NCBI GenBank assembly: GCA_025349905.2
Contig: MU625058.1
Coordinates: 1 to 12,828 of the forward strand
From: Blastocladiella britannica
Taxonomy: Eukaryota; Blastocladiomycota; Blastocladiomycetes; Blastocladiales; Blastocladiaceae
Direction of reading: 5' to 3'
DNA length: 12,828 bases
The notes beneath the pieces were generated by a model that was not told the DNA's origin, did not search any database, and saw only the letters and a list, made by a program, of their open reading frames with translations. The position numbers were made by a program, and so were the translations under genes. Below, piece after piece: positions 9,529 through 12,828 of this stretch. Position 1 is the stretch's first letter, and the number at the start of each line of letters is the position of its first letter.

Positions 9529-10693
9529 TTACTCGGTCTTGGGCTTGACGGCACCCTTGCCCTTGCCGGCCGCGGGCTTGGACAGGTACGTCTGGATGAA
9601 GAAGCGAATGAACTGTGTTTTGTTTTGTTGTGAGTTGAGTAATTCCAATAGCAAAAATGAGAGCAGCGTACCAGAGCAAGGTAACTGGTGAGCAGCGCGC
9701 ACCCGAACCCGGCCGCGAACGGAGTGCCCGTGCACTGGTGCTCGTTGGTCTCGGGAATGCTCAGCGACGCGGCGAGCGACGCCGGCACCAGCGGGCGCCA
9801 CAGGTCGAAAGCCGCGTAGTAGGTCGCGTAGTACACGGCGGCCAGGTCCACCACAAACTGGATGATCTGCAGGGTGGTGATCCACTGCTTCCACCACACG
9901 CGGATGTTGAGCGCCGCCAGCGCGTAGTAGTAGTACATGACAAAGTGGACCAGCAGGTTGAGCAGGATCGGAACCCACTGCACCGACGGCTTGCCGATGA
10001 TCTGCACGTAGCACAGGAGCATGGTCATCGAGTGGTGGTACCAGTGGAGGAATTCTTTATAATCGTTTTTGAGTTGGCTATTTTCTTTTCTTTCATTGCT
10101 TTCGAGATTGATTTGAAGGACATACCGAGCTTGCTGCCGTTGGCGACCAGGAACAGGGTGTCGATAAACTCAAAGTACTTGGTGAGGTCTTTTTTTTTTT
10201 TTTTTTTTTTTTTTAAGGCAAAACGCGACGCGTTTGGTTCAGTCAGTTTTTTGGCGTCAACACAACAAAGGAAAAAACACGACATACAGTTGAGGTAGTA
10301 AATCACCTGCAACTCCTTGGTGTACATGGTAGGCGAGCAAAGAGCGAAAAAGATGCCCTCCTTGAGCAGCACCGGCGCAATGTTCTCGAGCAGCACCACA
10401 AACAGAACCAGCGAAAACACCGACAGGAACGCATTGTGGACAATAAAGAACGGCTTGAAGTACGGGCGCAGCGTGTGCTTGATTTCCAGCGTGTTGTGCA
10501 ACAGACGCAGCAGCGCAACCAGCGCCAGGTACAGCACCGCCATCGACTCGACCGTGTGCCAGGCCGAGAACGGCGACTGCAAAAACTCGAACGTCTCGAG
10601 CGGCGCGCCGGCCACCAGCTGGTACCCGGAGCGCAGCAGCGGCGTGAAGACCGGGGCGGGGAGGAGGGCGTGCAATTGAGCACCGAGTGACAT
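9529..10693 (-). CDS. ELO: ELO-family very-long-chain fatty acid elongase (4 exons)
   Basis: Minus-strand exons 10693-10288, 10188-10126, 10054-9672 and 9612-9529 give 311 aa, the usual ELO length. The enzyme is the membrane-bound condensing step of microsomal fatty acid elongation (acyl-CoA plus malonyl-CoA to 3-ketoacyl-CoA). Seen: hydrophobic segments (for example about 50-64 and 83-105), KYFEFIDT (139-146), histidine box HWYHH (160-164, spanning exon 3), N189-L-L-V-H193 then MYYYY (196-200), and NIRVWWKQW followed by LQIIQFVVDL. The last block is close to yeast Elo2/Elo3, which make C20-C26 acyl chains for sphingolipids; HWYHH rather than HxYHH is the variant common in ELOVL3/6 enzymes, so chain-length preference is uncertain. 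The C-terminus KPKTE has the KxKxx form of an ER-retrieval signal. The ATG at 10693 sits in GCAAAAATGTC. It shares a 520-bp promoter region with PanB. Confidence 0.93.
9613..9671 (-). other. ELO intron 3
   Basis: 59 bp on the minus strand, donor GTACGC, CTCAC branch-like motif, acceptor AACACAG, phase 0. It joins LLTSYLAL to FIRFFIQTYLSK, completing the last membrane segment and the lysine-rich cytosolic tail. Confidence 0.9.
10055..10125 (-). other. ELO intron 2
   Basis: 71 bp on the minus strand, donor GTATGT, acceptor ATTATAAAG, phase 1. It joins ANGSKL to EFLHWYHH, placing the histidine box in the frame of exon 2. The region before the acceptor is A-rich (CTCAAAAACGATTATAAAG) with no pyrimidine tract. 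Confidence 0.9.
10189..10287 (-). other. ELO intron 1 with poly(A) run directly before the acceptor
   Basis: 99 bp on the minus strand, donor GTATGT, branch-like CTGAC, then 25 A residues followed by the acceptor G. Phase 1: the split codon T|AC gives Tyr and the joined text YYLN-Y-LTKYFEF matches the family. The intron is 3n long and stop-free in the host frame; retention would insert 33 residues including a lysine run. Confidence 0.88.
10190..10214 (+). repeat. T25 homopolymer
   Basis: 25 T residues on the + strand, inside ELO intron 1 (A25 on the coding strand). Exact length is likely to vary and is prone to sequencing error. Confidence 0.9.
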
Positions 10694-10865
10694 TTTTGCT
10701 TTTTTTTTAAAGGGGGTGAAGCAAGTGGCGAAAGAGAGCCAGAACAAGAGGCGTTCGTAAAAGTGACCACGTTGAGTTCGACAAGAGAACGGGCGGACGC
10801 GTCCTTTATGATTAAAAAATTTTCAAGTCGGCCCCGGGGGCGGGCATTTTTGGGTCGGCTGCGAG

Positions 10866-10875
10866 GCGGGCCAAT
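10866..10875 (+). promoter_or_regulatory. GC-box plus CCAAT motif
   Basis: GCGGG directly followed by CCAAT (10871-10875) in the divergent promoter, 342 bases before the PanB ATG and about 180 from the ELO ATG. CCAAT is the HAP/NF-Y core site; function here is inference from sequence only. Confidence 0.4.
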
Positions 10876-10940
10876 GGGGATTGTGGGTCGTCCGCCCCGA
10901 TCCGTTGGACAACCTTGCATTGCGACGATACTTTGGCATT

Positions 10941-10955
10941 TCGCTTTTTAAGCGA
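10941..10955. promoter_or_regulatory. Short inverted repeat TCGCTT-TTT-AAGCGA
   Basis: Perfect 6-bp arms around a T3 spacer near the centre of the divergent promoter. It could be a dimeric factor site or chance; nothing else supports a role. Confidence 0.25.
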
Positions 10956-11192
10956 GTGATGCAACTGAAACGGGACGGCGGCGCTTTGGTTTCCCAGTTG
11001 CCTCCCCATTAGTTTTTTTTGTCTTTTCCCCGCTCCTGATCCTGATTCTGCTGTGATGCTGATGTCGGCAGGTACGGCCACCCAGGTACGTCAGCCGCGG
11101 CGGGGGATAAACTCGACAGGCCGACTCGATCGGCAGTGATCCGAGTTCAAATATGCGCACATTTCCCTCTCTTTCGCCAACCGATCCAACCT

Positions 11193-11208
11193 AAAATCAT
11201 AAAATCAT
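11193..11208 (+). repeat. Tandem AAAATCAT x2
   Basis: Two perfect 8-bp copies, 5 bases before the PanB ATG, so inside its 5' leader. Confidence 0.7.
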
Positions 11209-11213
11209 AAAGA

Positions 11214-12295
11214 ATGATCTGCATTACAACTCTGGCATCCGCGGTCCGCCGCACACCACTCACGACAGTCTTGCGCGCCCGCACCTTCTCGTCTACATCG
11301 ATACTGCAAAGCAGCCGCCCGGCAACCGACAATGCAGGATCCGATGGCGCATCACCGCCCCGTAAAAAAGTTACGCTGCAAACGCTAGCGGCCCTGCACA
11401 AGCGGCGCGAACCGATAGCAATGCTGACCGCGCACGACTACCCGACCGCGGTGTTTGTGGAGCGTTCCGGCGCCGAGACGCTGCTGGTGGGCGACTCGCT
11501 GGCCATGGTCGCCCTCGGTTTACCGTCGACCGTGCAGTTGACCATGGACGAGATGATCCACCACTGCCGAGCCGTCGCTCGCGGCGCGTCGTCGCCGTTC
11601 CTGATTGCCGACATGCCGTTTGGGTCGTACGAGGCCGATCCACGCATTGCTGTCGCTAACGCGGCCCGGCTCATCAAGGAGGGCGGCGTTGAGGCTGTCA
11701 AGATCGAGGGCGGCGTGGATATGGCGGACACGGCACGCGCTATTGTGCGCGCGGGGATTCCAGTCCTCGGGCACATTGGCCTCACTCCACAGCGGCTGGC
11801 AATGCTGGGCGGGTTCCGCGTACAGGGCAAGTCGGCTGCCAAGGTGTCTTGTATTTTACATTTTGTGTGTGACTGACTGACTAAAACTGGCGCGTCTGGA
11901 TGTAGGCAAAGCTTCTGGTCGACGACGCGCTCGCGCTGCAGGCAGCCGGGTGCTTTGGGGTGGTATTGGAAGCGGTTCCAGCGCCCGTGGCGCAGCACAT
12001 CACGTCGGTACTGTCCGTGCCCACGATCGGCATTGGCGCTGGCGCCGGCTGCTCTGGCCAGGTGCTAGTGCAGCAGGACATGCTGGGGATCTTTGACCGG
12101 TTCGTGCCCAAGTTCTGCAAGCAGTACGCGACGTTGGGTGCCGTGGCCACTGACGCGCTGCGCGAGTATGTGCACGAGGTCAAGGCCGGCCAGTTCCCGG
12201 CCGAGCAGCACACGTACCCAATGACGGAGGAGCAGCAGCGCAAGTTTGCCGAGGCAGTCAAGGATGGTGCGTCCAAGGATGACGCGTCCAAGTAG
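11214..12295 (+). CDS. panB: Ketopantoate hydroxymethyltransferase (2 exons), probably mitochondrial
   Basis: Exons 11214-11843 and 11906-12295 give 339 aa. The enzyme transfers a hydroxymethyl group from 5,10-methylene-THF to 2-oxoisovalerate, making ketopantoate, the first committed step of pantothenate and then CoA synthesis (yeast ECM31). Residues 1 to about 45 are rich in Arg, Ser and Thr with few acids (AVRRTPLTTVLRARTFSSTS), a likely mitochondrial presequence. The TIM barrel starts at KKVTLQTL (51). Visible active-site features by comparison with E. coli PanB: VGDS with metal-binding D94, ADMPF with D133, VKIEGG with K163 and E165, HIGLTPQ (187-193), and LEAVP with catalytic E232. IGIGAGAGCSGQVLV and the C-terminal FPAEQHTYP are also family blocks. 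Bacterial PanB is near 264 aa; the excess is the leader and a short charged tail. The intron rules out a bacterial contaminant. The gene diverges from ELO and converges on RPP14. Confidence 0.95.
11844..11905 (+). other. PanB intron
   Basis: 62 bp, GTGTCT...GACTGACTGACTAAAA...TGTAG, phase 0, joining QGKSAAK to AKLLVDDALALQAAG. It changes frame and contains in-frame stops if retained. Three overlapping GACT repeats carry the branch-like CTGAC/CTAAA motifs. Confidence 0.92.
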
Positions 12296-12355
12296 ACTAA
12301 AAAAATTAAGCGCAATATATGAAGAACAATGTACACACGCGCGCGTTCGCGTCGC
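12296..12355. other. Convergent 3' region between PanB and RPP14 (60 bp)
   Basis: Starts with ACTAAAAAAATTAAG after the PanB stop and ends with a GC-alternating stretch (CACACGCGCGCG) before the RPP14 stop. The two 3' UTRs almost certainly overlap. No perfect AATAAA on either strand. Confidence 0.5.
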
Positions 12356-12813
12356 TCAGAGCTTTACTGGTGCAGAGATGGCCAGTGGCGAAGACTGCGC
12401 CGAAACGGCCGTGATCTTGATGGGTGCGCCGTTAAAAGTCGCGACCAGTGTCAAGGCAGCCCAAATCTCGGTACCATGTCTGTATGATTTCCATTATTCG
12501 TGAAAAAGGACGCGTCCTTGTCGCGAGAGAAGAGAGCGACATACTCGAACGGAACGCGAATCGTGACAAGCGTGTTTTTGCTGTGCAGGGCGAGCACGTC
12601 CACCGGTAATGACCCACCCACAAACCCTAGCGTGTCGGATGTGGCAGTCTGGATCAGGTGGCGAACTTCGAGCAGTGCCAGTGGCCTTGACCTGCTTGCA
12701 TAATGCTTTTTTAGTGTACTGCATAACACAATATAAATATACACCGCGCACAATTGGAATTGCAGGTACGCCCACGGTGTCCGGTTCTCTGTATACGCGA
12801 ATACTTGTGGCAT
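12356..12813 (-). CDS. RPP14: RPP14-like RNase P/MRP protein subunit (3 exons)
   Basis: Minus-strand exons 12813-12752, 12691-12545 and 12479-12356 join in frame to 110 aa (human RPP14 is about 124). Introns: 12692-12751 (60 bp, GTGCGC...CTAAA...AAGCAG, phase 2) and 12480-12544 (65 bp, GTATGT...ATACAG, phase 2). Seen: WAYLQFQL as first beta strand, then LLEVRHLIQTATSDTLGFVG helix, SLPVDVLAL, TLVTIRVPFE strand, EIWAALTLV helix and PIKITAVSAQSSPLAI strand. The pattern I..A..D.fG.vGa.lP.DiL, T...iRv, lW.aLTLl matches the RPP14/POP5 fold. RNase P matures tRNA 5' ends; RNase MRP acts on pre-rRNA; both are nuclear or nucleolar. The start ATG lies directly behind a run of 15 A at the window edge, so extra upstream exons cannot be ruled out. 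A POP5 identity is possible but the text is nearer RPP14. Confidence 0.8.
12692..12751 (-). other. RPP14 intron 1, length 3n and stop-free
   Basis: 60 bp on the minus strand. Retention would keep the frame and insert 20 residues (CAVYIYIVLCSTLKKH...) between the first strand and first helix of the fold. Splicing yields YLQFQL-SRPLALLEV, close to the family spacing, so the spliced form is preferred. Confidence 0.7.
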
Positions 12814-12828
12814 TTTTTTTTTTTTTTT
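12813..12828 (+). repeat. T16 run at the window edge
   Basis: T16 on the + strand, the first T being part of the RPP14 start codon; on the coding strand this is an A run leading straight into ATG. The run continues to the end of the window, so its full length is unknown. Confidence 0.8.

Larger units (their letters stand above)
10694..11213. promoter_or_regulatory. Divergent ELO/PanB promoter region (520 bp)
   Basis: No convincing gene is seen in this gap; short open frames on both strands look like chance. It holds the leaders of both genes. On the ELO side there is TTTAAAAAAAAAGCAAAA just before the ATG. On the PanB side there is a pyrimidine stretch TTTCCCTCTCTTTCGCC (11162-11178), then a tandem AAAATCAT pair. 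The middle is GC-rich with a CCAAT box beside GGCGGG and a short inverted repeat. Confidence 0.6.

Noticed and set aside
7884..10028. 714-aa minus-strand open frame across TRF4 and ELO
   Set aside because: Only its first part is real (ELO exon 3, from 10054 to 9672). The rest runs through an intron and the antisense of TRF4, rich in Arg, Gly and His without motifs.
10812..11081. 89-aa minus-strand open frame in the ELO/PanB gap
   Set aside because: No recognisable domain, lies in the expected promoter space and no splice partners are apparent.
11214..12295. PanB as a recent bacterial transfer or contaminant
   Set aside because: It has a spliceosomal intron in the local style, a leader peptide and eukaryotic neighbours on both sides; fungi commonly have this gene (ECM31).
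1..12828. Bacterial-style operon, CRISPR or mobile element system
   Set aside because: All genes are intron-bearing eukaryotic genes; no direct repeat array, terminal inverted repeats, transposase or integrase text was seen.

Overview
This is a compact eukaryotic window. Six protein genes are split by 14 short introns that can be modelled by hand (53-99 bp). Most of these have GTAYGT/GTGCGT-like donors, CTRAY or CTNAY branch motifs, and TAG/CAG/AAG acceptors. Exons are GC-rich with C/G-ending codons; introns and intergenic strips are AT-rich with long T runs. The gene set fits a zoosporic (flagellated, early-diverging) fungus best: fungal-type ELO elongase, a pantothenate-pathway PanB with a mitochondrial-like leader (animals lack this enzyme), and CDK20/CCRK, a kinase tied to cilia and flagella that is generally absent from non-flagellated fungi. 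No species is recognised, and an oomycete or another flagellated protist cannot be excluded from this window alone.

Layout, left to right. Three genes lie head-to-tail on the + strand with only about 80 bp between them: CDK20 (37-1091), a ZFC3H1-type exosome-adaptor zinc-finger protein (1169-6483, six exons, 1657 aa), and a TRF4/Cid14-type non-canonical poly(A) polymerase (6566-9455, three exons, 920 aa). The polymerase gene converges on a minus-strand ELO fatty-acid elongase (9529-10693, four exons, 311 aa). A 520-bp divergent promoter region with a CCAAT box separates ELO from PanB (11214-12295 +, two exons, 339 aa). PanB converges on a small minus-strand RPP14-like RNase P/MRP subunit (12356-12813, three exons, 110 aa), which sits at the window edge.

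How they relate. ZFC3H1 and TRF4 belong to the same process, nuclear RNA surveillance. ZFC3H1/Red1 is known to bridge polyadenylated RNA to the MTR4 helicase and exosome, and TRF4-type polymerases oligoadenylate exosome substrates. RPP14 acts in tRNA 5' processing and rRNA processing. Three of the six genes therefore handle nuclear RNA, two of them immediate co-oriented neighbours. ELO (very-long-chain acyl-CoA and sphingolipid supply) and PanB (pantothenate to CoA) share only a broad CoA/acyl theme. No mobile element, CRISPR array, rRNA or tRNA gene was seen. The most unusual signals are four length-3n, stop-free introns, acceptors preceded by A-rich rather than pyrimidine-rich sequence (one by a 25-A run), and the ZFC3H1-TRF4 adjacency.
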